From assembly GCA_029990175.1 (NCBI GenBank), contig JARKIP010000035.1, positions 38,392,001 to 38,456,000 on the forward strand: 64,000 nucleotides of DNA, given 5' to 3'. Under the pieces are notes generated by a model. The model searched no databases. It was not told the origin of the DNA and worked only from the letters and a program-made list of their open reading frames with translations. Below, in pieces: positions 10,739 through 20,878 of the stretch (position 1 is its first letter; each line of letters opens with the position of its first letter). Made by a program: the position numbers and the translations under genes. The DNA is from Petunia secreta (Eukaryota > Streptophyta > Magnoliopsida > Solanales > Solanaceae).

Positions 10739-11114
10739 TTGTGAGTTGAATTATTTTACTTACTCCATCCCATATGTTGAGCACACTTTGAGTGTTCGGC
10801 ATGCCAAAGCCAATATGTCACGTTGTGATAAAATTGATGGTGTGTTGATAGTAAGCTTAAGGGTCATAGGACATTTGATTGCTACATGTTGCATGACTTT
10901 GATCTCTTTGCTTGTTTTGAAAATGGGTGCTTGTTCTTGTTGAGCCAAGACCTTGTTGTCTCCTTTGGGGACATAAGCTTTTTATTAAGTATTGATGCTT
11001 GGCTCTATCACAAGAGTGTGTTTTCCACACCACTTGCACTTATTCTTGTTAAGCTAACCTACTTGTGAAGTAGAAAGTTTTGGTTGTGCTTGCTTTGATT
11101 GAAGGTTTTGATGG

Positions 11115-11153
11115 TGCGATTTCGAGGACGAAATCCTTTCAAGAAGGGGAGGA
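11115..11153 (+). promoter_or_regulatory. Polypurine tract and upstream hairpin of A
   Basis: AAGAAGGGGAGGA (11141-11153) abuts the 3' LTR and is the plus-strand primer. Just upstream, ATTTCG-AGGA-CGAAAT forms a perfect six-base-pair hairpin. The same hairpin plus tract occurs in elements B, C and D, although in A a stop follows within the LTR and the codon reading is probably not used. Confidence 0.8.
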
Positions 11154-11924
11154 TGATGCAATATAAAATGGCGTAGTTCCCAACCATCAAGAGCCAAGCA
11201 CGAGAGCACAATGGATACGAGTCAAGGCCTCCAGAAACGTCTTGAAGATCAAGCATTGGAGCGCCAAGTACGGAGGAAAACAGGGCAGGAAACTGGGCAG
11301 CACAAAATAGGGAAAAATAGGGCAGCACAATGGGAGCTTACTGCCTGCTGAAGAAGAACTGTTCTTCGCGATCGCGACACTGTCTGCGCGATCGCGAAGA
11401 GAAGTTGAACGTTCTGCGTGATTGCGTCGCCTTATGCGCGTTCGTGATGAGGAAAATGATGTGTTGCGCGATCGCGTGCTTCTTGGCGCGATCGCGATGA
11501 ATCAGAGTTGAGTAGCGGACCAGAATCAGCTGCAGGGGCAATGTTGTCCATTTACCAATGTAAATGTATAAATAGAACATTAGCTCTTTCATTCATTAGT
11601 TAGTTTACCTTGTATTGAATTGAGAGAAGAGAGAACTAGAGAAGGCCGAGCTTTCTAGTCCGAAGCCCGAGGCTTCAAGAATCTTGTACGACTTGGAATC
11701 TATGGAGATTCACCACTTGCGTGAATTCCTTATAAGGTTCGAGTTTCATTCTCCCTTTTGGATAATTTAATTCATGTCTTGAATTCCAATTATCCGTTCT
11801 TTCTTCTCGTTTCTTGACTCCCCAATCCTTGTTTCCCCGATATCTTTGATAACATCTATCTTGTGTTTTATCGCTTCCGCATATTTGTATCGTGTTTAGC
11901 TTCCGCTTGTTTTAGGTTGCATCA
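11154..11924 (+). repeat. 3' LTR of element A
   Basis: 771-bp copy of the 5' LTR, starting TGATGCAATA and ending GCATCA, followed by target duplication GAATC (11925-11929). It differs from the 5' copy at scattered sites, several of them C/T or G/A changes within GCGATCGC motifs. Confidence 0.92.
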
Positions 11925-11929
11925 GAATC

Positions 11930-12509
11930 GGATGCTACATATTAGTTAGAAGGAGAATAACTTAGTCAAATATTAAGGTGGAAACAACTCCCACTCTATA
12001 AGGATAAGTTTACCTACTCAACAAGAGGAAAAATGTGAAAAAAAACCTAGAAGAGAAGAGGAGAAGTCGGTTGATCCATGATGAAGAGAAAAGGAAAAAA
12101 CTACTCTTGTTAGGGTGGAAAACTATTCCATTCTAAAAAAGGATCAATATAACCCTTCTATTAAGGAGAGTTGGCTGAAATTGAGTAAAAAGAAGTAGAA
12201 AAACGTTTGGAAGAGAGAAAAATAGGGAAAACTTGTCCGAAATTGATTTAGAAAATAAAGTAGATGGGAAAACCTATTCCATTCCACAAAGAAGAAGGTT
12301 TAAGCATTTTTCCTAAGGGGTTGGGAATTAGTTTTCCTGGGATTTCGTTATTTAATTACCTTAATTACTTCTAGTTAGTATTCTTGGGGTATGTTTCCTA
12401 CTCTACTCAACGCTAACCTTTTAGCTTTTAGGAAATTCGTGCTCGCTGAAGAGTGTCACCAAAGTGGGCGAGTGTATGAGGTGTTTGCTAATATTAACCA
12501 TATTTTCTA
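11930..12509. other. Unassigned purine-rich flank right of element A
   Basis: About 580 bases with many AAGAAG, GAGAAG and GAAAA stretches. I see no gene, LTR end or primer site. It could be a 5' leader of the decayed element D, which begins to show protein-like sequence at about 12510, but its 5' LTR was not found. Confidence 0.4.
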
Positions 12510-13526
12510 GTGTTTAGGTATATGGCTGGAGAAGGTGATAAGTTAGAAGGCATGTCCGAGGTATCCTTGGCCGACCTTTTTGTTGAGATAAGAGTGATGA
12601 GTGTTGAATTAGAGGAGTGGGAGCCCGAGTTGAAAATCTTGAGCAAGAAAGGGCATCTACGACTCCAAAACCTACTTGTAATGAGCGAGTATTTGGCAAT
12701 CCCAAGATGCTATGCTAACCCGAGGTTCCACAAGTTAAAGGTGAATATTTGTAGTTACAAGGGATTCAATCTAGAGCTTGACGACTTGAGTGAAGACACA
12801 CTTATTTCATCGGAAGTGGTTGATCTTTTGCACTTGACTTGGGTAACAGAAAATATCCATATTGCTATGATGGGTATAAAGTTGAGTGAAAGGTCAAGGT
12901 TAGAGTGTCACGTGGAGAATACCTTCAAATGGTCTGGTTTGATATGTACTCTCTTCAAACGTATAACTCGCGCTTTGGGAAGCCATTGTTTTTAGATCGT
13001 GACAATCCATACGTGCGAGATTTGATAAGGTATGTAATAGTTGAAGGTTGGCCTCTAACACCATTCCCACATACGAAGGAATGTCCCAATAGTGCATATA
13101 CCTCTTCTACGCACATAGAGAGGTGCAATGCCAAGCAAAAGAGAAAATTTTGGTTGACTAATATAGTGGGGCTGCCATAAAAGAAACAAGACGATGTAAT
13201 TGAAAAAATTTTATGAGAGAAAAGAAATAAGAAAAGAAATGAGAGAAAGTTTTCTCTCTAACACTTGTAATTCTTCTTTTTTCCCTAGTTGTTTAAAGTC
13301 TCTTGCAGGTACCATTAGAAACAAGCTTTGGAGTGAGCACCACTTATTGGAAGCGCAAGAAAAGGTCGCTTAAGGGATGCCCATGGTGTGGAAGGAGCTG
13401 CCAGTGTCGACTCTAAGCTTGAGGAGGAAGAGAATGAAGGTAAAGAAGGTCAATCTGGTGACCTTCAAGATAAGTTTACTACACTCAATACTCTATGAAC
13501 TAGTTTAGAGTAGGGTAATGATGTGA
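12510..13526 (+). pseudogene. Decayed gag/protease-like coding remnant (left part of D)
   Basis: The protein-like frame 12510-12995 (MAGEGDKLEGMSEVSL) is unrecognised in its first half. Allowing a frame change near 12900, the second half reads as the end of a gypsy protease: HLTWVTENIHIAMMG, then SRGEYLQMVWFDMYSLQT, then FLDRDNPYVRD, compared with the usual CDVVPM-CHLLLGRPW-FDR pattern. The segment 12770-13165 is duplicated at 24805-25190. The last 300 bases contain CPWCGRSCQC-like Cys residues but no clear domain. Joined across element C it appears continuous with 24220 onward. Confidence 0.4.
12770..13165 (+). repeat. Duplicated segment, copy 1 (partner 24805-25190)
   Basis: Long stretches match the partner in order and orientation: GAAGTGGTTGATC, GCTATGATGGGTATAAA, AGATCG(T/C)GACAATC, TACGTGCGAGAT, TCCCAATAGTG. 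Identity is clearly partial, with many substitutions. Both copies encode the same protease-like stretch. Confidence 0.75.
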
Positions 13527-13531
13527 ATATG

Positions 13532-13993
13532 TGGTGCAAGCAAACCCGAGCGAAATGCTAAACACGATGCGCGGAAGAAAACAACAAGAAAAGTAAAGAT
13601 AGAAGCAAGACAAATCTTGCTTCGATTCAAAAGAACAGTAAGGAACCTGTCTCAAAGCTCGATTGAAGGAAAATCAAGACGGACCTATACTATGCAACAA
13701 TCCTCAAGAAAGACCCGCTTCTTGCAAATTGAATGATCAAGAAGAAATTGTTCAAACGAATCACATCGGTTGACACAAGTTCTTTAAAAGCCAACATCGG
13801 GGTTCGGCTCCATCGGAGACTCACATTAGCACTTGCTATGTTTTTCATATACTAAAAACTGGTTGCTTACAATGAAATAAAAGTAGAGTATTTATAGGCT
13901 ATGCTAAGGATAAAGTAGTAAATAGTCACAAGTGACTAATAAAAACAAGCCAACCAGGGCTGAGTTAAGTGTGTGTTCGGCAGCCTTGACTTC
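13532..13993 (-). repeat. 3' LTR of C, part 1 (interrupted by B)
   Basis: The distal part (element orientation) of the C LTR. Bases from about 13791 match the upper remnant at 23744. It ends at ...CCTTGACTTC where element B begins; the uninterrupted sequence continues as ACTTCCGTGCGTGG in the upper copy near 23936. Confidence 0.85.
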
Positions 13994-14753
13994 TGATGAG
14001 AATCAAACGCAGAAAAAGTAAAAGATAAGAACGAGACGTAATTCGATCTCTAATCCCAAGTAGCAACGGAGAACTTGTTCCATTACACCCCGGAAGAAGG
14101 ACAAGAACACCTACGCTATGCAACTACCCTCGAGCTAACGCGAGCACGCAAGTAGAATGGTCGGAGAGGAAAAGTATTCATCTAGATCCGCTAGAAGAAC
14201 TACAAGTCCAAAATCAAAGGGTTTCATTCAATAACCAAGAGCCATGCTCATGTTAAATGTTTAACATTCATCAACTATCATAAAACTAAGTGTTAATAGG
14301 CTAGACTTGGCTATTTATAGTGTTTCCCAAGCTTGCACAATGACTATAATACCCTTACTAATAAGGTTCACAAAATAGGCCACGTAGGGCAAAACGGTAA
14401 AAGAAACATAGGCCTTCACAGCTGGGAGGGGCGCCTGGATTGTAGGTGGCGCGCCTGGATTTGCAGGCAGCTAGGCGGGGCGCCTGGCTAGGCGGGGCCC
14501 CTGGCTTGGCCTTCAGCTAGGCGAGGCGCCTGGGTGCTTTTCAGCTCCTTAGGCAGTGAGCTTGCCAGGCGGGGCGCCTGGCTCTGCTGGGCTATCTTCT
14601 TCCTTAGGCGTGAGGCCTAGTTTGAGCACCCGGAATGGCTTCCACTCGCTTCCTTCCTCAAGTCCTCTCCTCTCCAAGTATAAATGCACCTCTTGGACAT
14701 CCTTGACTTGGCTCCGAGTGAATGGTCTCCTTGTGGGGGTTTGGTTCTTATCA
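13994..14753 (-). repeat. 3' LTR of element B
   Basis: 760 bp, TGATGAGAATC at its low-coordinate end and TTCTTATCA at its high end. Six variants of the GGGGCGCCTGG motif lie at about 14428-14575. It also encodes the C-terminus of the pol frame (RRPFTRSQVKDVQEVHLYLE). Confidence 0.92.
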
Positions 14754-15850
14754 TCCTCCCCTTCTTGAGAAGATTTCGTCCTCGAAATTGAAGCATCATC
14801 ACCCACGACCTCGTCATCACCTACATCCAAAGGAACCAAGTCACAAACATTGAAAGTATTAGAAACTTGATACTCACTTGGCAAGTCGACCACATAGGCG
14901 TTGTTGTTTATCTTTGAAAGAACTTGGAATGGGCCATCTCCACGGGTGCCAACTTCCCTTTTCTAAGGTTTGGAAACCTTTCTTTCCGGAAGTGCACCCA
15001 CACATAGTCACCCTTCTTGAGTTCCACCTTCTTGCGTCCCTTGTTTTTCTTGGAGGCTACCTTTGCATAGGCTTCCTCCAAGTTCTTCTTCGCCTTGGTA
15101 TGAATCTCCATCAAAGCCTTGGCTCTAGCTTTACCTTCAAAATTAACAACCATTTCCCTTGGCAAAGGGGTTAGATCAAGGGGAATCAAGGGGTTAAATC
15201 CATAGACACACTCGAATGGAGTCATACCTATCATGATATGCAATGTGCGATTGTAGGCAAACTCCATAAGAGGTAGACGATCAATCCAAGTCCCGGCCTT
15301 ACCTCGGGTCATGGCTCGAAGTAGAGCACCCAAGGTTCGGTTTACCACTTCCGTTTGCCCATCGGTTTGTGGGTGGTGGGACGTGGAGAACAAGAGCTTG
15401 GTGCCTAAAGCACCCCCATAAACTTCGCCAAAAATGGCTTAGGAACTTAGGGTCCCTATCACTCACTATAGTTTGAGGCACACCATGTAGCTTCAAAACA
15501 TTTTCAACAAACAAAGAAGCTACATGTTGGGCATCATCGCACTTCTTGCATGGAATGAAATGAGCCATCTTGGAGAACTTATCCACAACAACATAAATGC
15601 TATCATGGCCCCCCCTAGTCCTAGGTAATCCCATTACGAAATCCATTGAGATATCCAACCAAGGACTAGTAGGTACGGGGAGAGGGGTATACAACCCATG
15701 GGGGGTGGGCTTTGGATTTAGCACGCTTGAACTCAAGGCAATTGTTGCAAAACTTTTCCACTTGCAACCCCCATCTTCGGCCAATGAAATTGTTCTTTAA
15801 GAATAGCCAAAGTCTTTCTTGTGCCAAAATGTCCCATGAGTCCCCCCGCA
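14549..15850 (-). pseudogene. Integrase part of B pol, frameshifted
   Basis: Integrase in three frame pieces: about 15850-15420, 15393-14908 and 14893-14549. Visible parts are the zinc-binding start (HEAHCGG...CNNCLEFKRAKS), the catalytic core (DISMDFVMGLPRTRGGHDS, TIVSDRDPKFLSHFW, HHPQTDGQTEVVNRTLG with its E) and a C-terminal GDYVWVHFRKERFP...NNAYVVDLP region. The protein joins retrotransposon DNA to the chromosome. The last piece reads through the polypurine tract into the LTR, ending at 14549. Frameshifts near 15840, 15415 and 14910 inactivate it. Confidence 0.85.
14754..14795 (-). promoter_or_regulatory. Polypurine tract and hairpin of B
   Basis: On the reverse strand AAGAAGGGGAGGA (14766-14754) abuts the LTR, preceded by the hairpin ATTTCG-AGGA-CGAAAT. 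The same bases are read as codons for SRTKSSQEGEDD by the pol frame. Confidence 0.8.
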
Positions 15851-18397
15851 ATGTGCCTCATGCACAAGCAACTCCCTCCAAGAGGACTCCGGTATGCACA
15901 CCCTACCATTTTTGAAGATATATCCATTAACCCATTGGTATTTTTCAACTCTCTCCCCCTTCTCTAGAGCGTCATGGACACTCTTTAGCTTTGGGTCATG
16001 AGCATACATCAATTTAATGCTCTCAAAACCCATGAGCTTAGAGGTGAGAGTGGTGGCTAGAGCAAACTTTCTCGAAAGCGCATCCGCCACAACATTGTCC
16101 TTCCCTTTCTTATATTGGATCACATAGGGAAAGGACTCAATGAATTCAACCCACTTGGCATGTCTCTTATTGAGCTTCTCTTGGCCTCTCAAATGCTTGA
16201 GTGGCTCATGGTCACTCTTGATTACAAACTCACGAGGCCAAAGATAGTGTTGCCAATAGGCAAGGGCTCTCACAAGGGCATACAACTCCTTGTCATATGT
16301 AGAATAGTTCAAGGAGGCCCCTTTCAACTTTTCACTAAAGTAGGCGATGGGTTTGCTATCTTGCATTAACACACCACCAATTCCCACCCCCGAGGCATCA
16401 CATTCAACCTCAAATGCCTTTCCGAAGTCGGGCAATTGCAATAGAGGGGCGGTACTCAACCTACTTTTCAACTCATGGAAGGCCTTCTCTTGAGGCTCTC
16501 CCCAAACAAACGGTTGGTCTTTCTTCACCAATTCGGTGAGTGGAGCGGCAATGGAGCTAAAGTCCCTCACAAATCGCCTATAAAAGCTTGCGAGACCATG
16601 AAAGCTCCTCACTTGAGTCACGGTAGTAGGAGTAGGCCAATCACGTATGACCTCTACCTTAGACTCATCCACCTCCACTCCTTGGGCACTCACAACAAAC
16701 CCAAGGAAGACCACCTTCTCAACACCAAAGGCACACTTTTTAAAATTAGCATAGAGCTTTTCGGCTCTCAACTTCTCAAGCACTAGCCTAAGGTGTTCAA
16801 CATGGTCGTCTATTGATTTGCTATAGATCAATATATCGTCAAAATAGACGACCACGAACTTGTTGATGAATGGCTTTAGAACATGGTTCATTAGCCTCAT
16901 GAAAGTGCTAGGTGCATTGGAGAGCCCAAAGGGCATCACCAACCATTCATAGAGACCAAATTTGGTCTTGAATGCGGTTTTCCATTCATCACCGGGTTTC
17001 ATCCGGATTTGATGGTAGCCGGACCTAAGGTCAATTTTGCTAAACACACATGAACCGCTCAATTCATCTAACATATCATCAAGTCGGGGAATAGGATGAC
17101 GGTACTTTACCGTTATTTTGTTCACGGCCCGACAATCAACACACATTCTCCAAGTGCCGTCTTTTTTGGGAACAAGGATCACGGGCACGGCACAAGGACT
17201 CAAGCTTTCCCTTACCAAACCTTTAGTGAGCAATTCATCAAATTGCTTTTGCAATTCCCTTGTATCCTCCGGGTTGCTCCTATAGGCCGGTTTGTTTGGG
17301 ATTTGGGATCCCGGGACAAAGTCTATTTGATGCTCAATGCCCCTTAAAGGAGGCAACCCATCCGGCATTTCATCCGGGAACATGTCACCAAAATCCTTCA
17401 AAACATTCTCAAACACACTAGGCAAAGGGTTAGAAGAAAAATCACAATTAGAGTTAAGGATCATACCTTTGTGCACTAGGCATAGGAGAAATTTGGTGCC
17501 ATCATTACCTTTCAAGAGCTCGCCCGGTTGCATCATGGCACACATGCCACCGGTAGATGAAGTAGGTGGGATTGCCACCATGCTTTTGGACAAAGGGCTA
17601 GTCTCAATGAGTGACTTAGCCTTTGCCACCTCCCTCAACTCCTTCATTTTCTTGTAGTCATCACTTACTTGCTTAGGAGTGAGAGGTTTAAGCACAAATC
17701 TCTTCCCTTCATGTTTGACCGTGTAAGTGTTGACACGACCATCATGCACCACTTGCCTATCGAATTGCCATGGCCTTCCTAAGAGTAGGTGGCATGCTTG
17801 CATAGGCACAACGTCAAACAAATGCTCATCAACATAACTACCCATTCTAAACTTGATCATGGCTTGTTTCATTACCTTAAGCTCTCCACATTCACTAAGC
17901 CATTGTAACCGGTAAGGTTTAGGATGCTTCATGGTAGTCAACTTCAATTGAGACACAAGTGATTGACTCACTACATTTGCACAACTTCCGGAATCAATTA
18001 TCATAGAGCAAACAACATCTTTGACCCGGCACCTAGCATGGAAAAGATTTTCCCTTTGCAAGGTTTCACTATCTTCCACAATCATAGCCCCTAGGCTCCT
18101 TCTCACAACCAAGAAAGTATGAGGATCCTCCTCCTCCACCGTGTCATCAAGCAAATCATTCTCCTCTACTCCCTCGTCTCCCTCTACTCCCTCTACTCCC
18201 TCATCTTCCGACTCACTCTCTTTCTCATATGCATCATTACCAACAACAATCATGGTCCTCTTTGTAGGACATTCCCTAGCAAAGTGACCATAGCCCTTGC
18301 ACTTGTGGCATTGTATTGAAGAAGAAGTAGGAGCATGTAGTTGAGTTTTAGAGTTACCTCCCACATTAGGTGTGTTCTTCTCATACGGCTTTTTCAC
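15797..18397 (-). CDS. pol: B pol: zinc knuckle, protease, RT and RNase H
   Basis: One 866-codon frame. The order is: CCHC knuckle CHKCKGYGHFAREC (residues 30-43), acidic linker, protease active site MIIDSGSCANVV (D135-S-G) with CHLLLGRPW, RT fingers (VPKKDGTWRMCVDCRAVNKI), RT catalytic motif VVYFDDILIYSKS, RNase H (CDASGVGIGG, YDKELYALVRAL, FVIKSDHEPLKHL) and the first integrase residues. It copies element RNA to DNA. The knuckle means gag and pol share one frame, as in related plant gypsy elements. A frameshift near 15840 ends it early with a nonsense tail. Confidence 0.92.
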   Translation of the reverse strand: MKKPYEKNTPNVGGNSKTQLHAPTSSSIQCHKCKGYGHFARECPTKRTMIVVGNDAYEKESESEDEGVEGVEGDEGVEENDLLDDTVEEEDPHTFLVVRRSLGAMIVEDSETLQRENLFHARCRVKDVVCSMIIDSGSCANVVSQSLVSQLKLTTMKHPKPYRLQWLSECGELKVMKQAMIKFRMGSYVDEHLFDVVPMQACHLLLGRPWQFDRQVVHDGRVNTYTVKHEGKRFVLKPLTPKQVSDDYKKMKELREVAKAKSLIETSPLSKSMVAIPPTSSTGGMCAMMQPGELLKGNDGTKFLLCLVHKGMILNSNCDFSSNPLPSVFENVLKDFGDMFPDEMPDGLPPLRGIEHQIDFVPGSQIPNKPAYRSNPEDTRELQKQFDELLTKGLVRESLSPCAVPVILVPKKDGTWRMCVDCRAVNKITVKYRHPIPRLDDMLDELSGSCVFSKIDLRSGYHQIRMKPGDEWKTAFKTKFGLYEWLVMPFGLSNAPSTFMRLMNHVLKPFINKFVVVYFDDILIYSKSIDDHVEHLRLVLEKLRAEKLYANFKKCAFGVEKVVFLGFVVSAQGVEVDESKVEVIRDWPTPTTVTQVRSFHGLASFYRRFVRDFSSIAAPLTELVKKDQPFVWGEPQEKAFHELKSRLSTAPLLQLPDFGKAFEVECDASGVGIGGVLMQDSKPIAYFSEKLKGASLNYSTYDKELYALVRALAYWQHYLWPREFVIKSDHEPLKHLRGQEKLNKRHAKWVEFIESFPYVIQYKKGKDNVVADALSRKFALATTLTSKLMGFESIKLMYAHDPKLKSVHDALEKGERVEKYQWVNGYIFKNGRVCIPESSWRELLVHEAHCGGTHGTFWHKKDFGYS

Positions 18398-18400
18398 ATC

Positions 18401-19645
18401 CTAGGTAGCATTTGCACCACTTGTTCCACTTGCACTTGGGAACCTTGCATTTGTAGTAGGAGGCTTCCAATCCTTTGGTTTGCTTGTTGGAGTAGTAGTG
18501 CTACTCTTGTAGTGAAGGGATTTCTCCTCCTTGAGCCATTTCTCGGCCTCAACCGCATCTTCACATAGCTTGTAATGATCATCATATTTGTGGAACTTCA
18601 ATTGTGAAGCTATGTCTCGGTTCAAACCCCCTTTGAAACGGATCATGGCCGTCTCATTGTCTTCATCATCTAAGTCAAGGATCATTCGGATTTGTTCAAA
18701 TTCATTGAAGTATTCACCAACCTATTTGTAACCTTGCTTCAACTCATATAGACGCCTTTGTTGTTCAACCCGGTATTGGTTAGTCAAGTACTTCTCATCC
18801 ATCACACGGATCAACTCTTCCCAAGTAAGATTAATAGCCATACCCGTCCTCCTTCTATTCCTCTTCACCGACTCCCACCAAGTAGAAGCAAAAGATTCAA
18901 AGGAGGATATTGCATACTTGGTCTTCTTCACATCGGGCATATCATTGGTGTCAAAGATACGCTCCATAGCCAATTTCCATCCAATGTACTCCACCGGGTC
19001 ACTACTTCCTTTGAAAGAAAGAATAGTGAGCTTCACACTATTAAGATTGTTGTTGTTATCACGACCCCCTTGGAATGGCTCCAGTTGGCCCCCATAGTGA
19101 TCATCATAAGCAACATAGTCCCTTCTAGCATTCCTCCCTCCATATCCTAAGGGTGGCCCTCGACCTCGGCCTCTACCCCGATCCACATTTCGACCCCAAT
19201 TCATAGCTCGCCTTGGTTGGAAGTGATCATCAAACCCATACACATCGTCACCATAATCAAATTCCTCCCCTTCTTGAGCCTCAACAACTTGCTCAAGAGG
19301 TTGCACATTTCGGACGGGTCTTGGTAGTGGAAAATTTCTTGGGGGATTATCCAAGATACGGGGAATGCCCGTTCGTTCAATTCTCTCTCGATCCTCCTTT
19401 ACCCGTTGTTGATTGAGCAATTCAACAACTTGCTCCGGGGTAAAGATAGGGCTACTTGAGCCTTCACCGGTCTCAATTTGGACACTCGGGGTCCCCTTTT
19501 CAATTGGGACACTCGGGGTCCCATGTTCACCTTGAGTACTCGAGGCTCCCTTTTCAAGAGAGTCAATCCTTTGGTTCATGAGGTCCATCTTGGAAAGAAG
19601 ATTAGCCAAGGCCTCCTTAATGAAATCTTGACCTTCGTTGGCCAT
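18401..19645 (-). pseudogene. gag: B gag (capsid) with two in-frame TAG stops
   Basis: Starts at ATG 19645 (MANEGQDFIKEALANLL), with a coiled N-terminal region, an Arg/Gly-rich stretch (RGRGRGRGPPLGYGG) and the retrotransposon gag core (SDPVEYIGWKLAMERIF, FASTWWESVKRNR, ARFLNGLNRDI-like FKGGLNRDIASQL). TAG codons at 18722-18724 and 18401-18403 interrupt a frame that otherwise runs straight into pol. Family comparison suggests both were Gln (CAG) codons. The product would form the virus-like particle. Confidence 0.85.
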
Positions 19646-20863
19646 TGTACCTACAAAGAAAGAAACAAAAGTTAGTTAAAACACCTCACTCGCTCCCTCA
19701 CTTGTGTTCACTCGGATCACTCTTTTGGGTGGCGGTGGATATTTCACTCAACTTGTAGTTCCAAAGCTTCACGTAGATGATTAGCAACTCCTCAACTCAA
19801 CTAAACTATTCACGAGTCACGCACACTCCGGGGTGAGTGGAGTTAATGGGACTCAATGAACGCTAGGCACTTTGAAGTGAAGGACTTGAGTTAAAAGGTT
19901 CTACGCTTTTCCTTAGAAGTCTACTCTCCTTGCTAGGCACGATTCACCTAAGAGCAATTAAATGGTTAGCACTATTCAAGTAGATCGGTTACTCAAAGTA
20001 GTACTAACTAGATGTTATGTTATCAAACAAAGGAAAATACCTACGAAAATCTACCCGAAACAATACGTTCAGCACTCAGGAGGGGCGCCTGAACTCAGGA
20101 GGGGCGCCTAGACTGTGAAGTATTCCAGGCGGGGCGCCTGGGACCTAGACGGGGTGCCTGAGGTCTTAGGCAGTAGCCAAGTCAGGCGGGGCGCCTGGCC
20201 TGAAGCCTTTCCAAACTCGTTCCAAACTCGTTTCAAGTCGATTTTCAAGCTCCAAATCCGATGTTTTCAACTTGTTTTCACAATCCAATGATACCCAAAG
20301 TTGTTTTTGATCTTCCTTAACAAAACCCAATCAAATTTTCAATCAAACAATCAATCAAATCAGGATTTCAAGCCAAGAACTTCAAGAACACAAGGGTTTA
20401 ACAAAAGGGTTTCAACAAGGATTGTGATTCATCAAACTTGGTGTTATACAAGTTCAAATCCCACAAAATTGGTACCGAATTGTTTGTTTTTCAATGAAGA
20501 TCAATCCCCAATAACAAGTCTTCAGTCAAACATCAATCAAACCCAAGAATCAAGCCAAAATTCATCAAGAACAAGTTATTCAAGGGTTTAAGGGGTTTTG
20601 GGGTTTCAATTTTTCAAACTTCACCAATTCCAACAATTTTGGTACCCAAGTAACGGGAAATCATCCAAGATCAAGAATCTATAACACCCATATCATAAAT
20701 CATCCAAACCAACAAGATACTCCAAATTTTTAGATTTTGCAATTTTTCAATTTTTTTGTGTTTTTCTTCTTTCTATAACAAGAACAAGGAAACTAAAGAT
20801 AGAATCAACCTAAGGCACGAAGAACCAAGGGTCGGGGGTTTGTAGAAACAAAACCTGAGCCTT
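19646..20863 (-). other. Leader of element B with GGCGCC palindromes
   Basis: Untranslated leader between primer site and gag start, C/A-rich on the plus strand. At about 20083-20197 it carries five variants of the GGGGCGCCTGG motif also found in the LTR. No credible coding frame. Confidence 0.6.
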
Positions 20864-20875
20864 GCTCTGATACCA
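20864..20875 (-). other. Primer-binding site of B (initiator tRNA-Met type)
   Basis: GCTCTGATACCA on the plus strand is the reverse complement of TGGTATCAGAGC. It lies three bases inside the 5' LTR boundary. Confidence 0.88.
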
Positions 20876-20878
20876 AAC

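Larger units (their letters stand above)
6181..11924 (+). mobile_element. Element A: complete non-autonomous LTR retrotransposon
   Basis: The 5' LTR is 6181-6944 and the 3' LTR 11154-11924, both starting TGATGCAATATAAAATGG; the 3' copy ends GCATCA. A perfect 5-bp target duplication GAATC flanks it (6176-6180 and 11925-11929). An initiator-Met primer site follows the 5' LTR and a polypurine tract precedes the 3' LTR. The 4.2-kb interior carries several protein-like frames, one with a retropepsin-like domain, but no reverse transcriptase, RNase H or integrase. It must be mobilised by enzymes of another element. The 3' end up to the LTR matches elements B, C and D, pointing to that lineage as helper. 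Confidence 0.9.

Noticed and set aside
13519..13531. Placing the left edge of C at TGATGTGAATATG (13519)
   Set aside because: That edge gives no target duplication; starting at TGGTGCAAGC (13532) gives a perfect ATATG on both sides.
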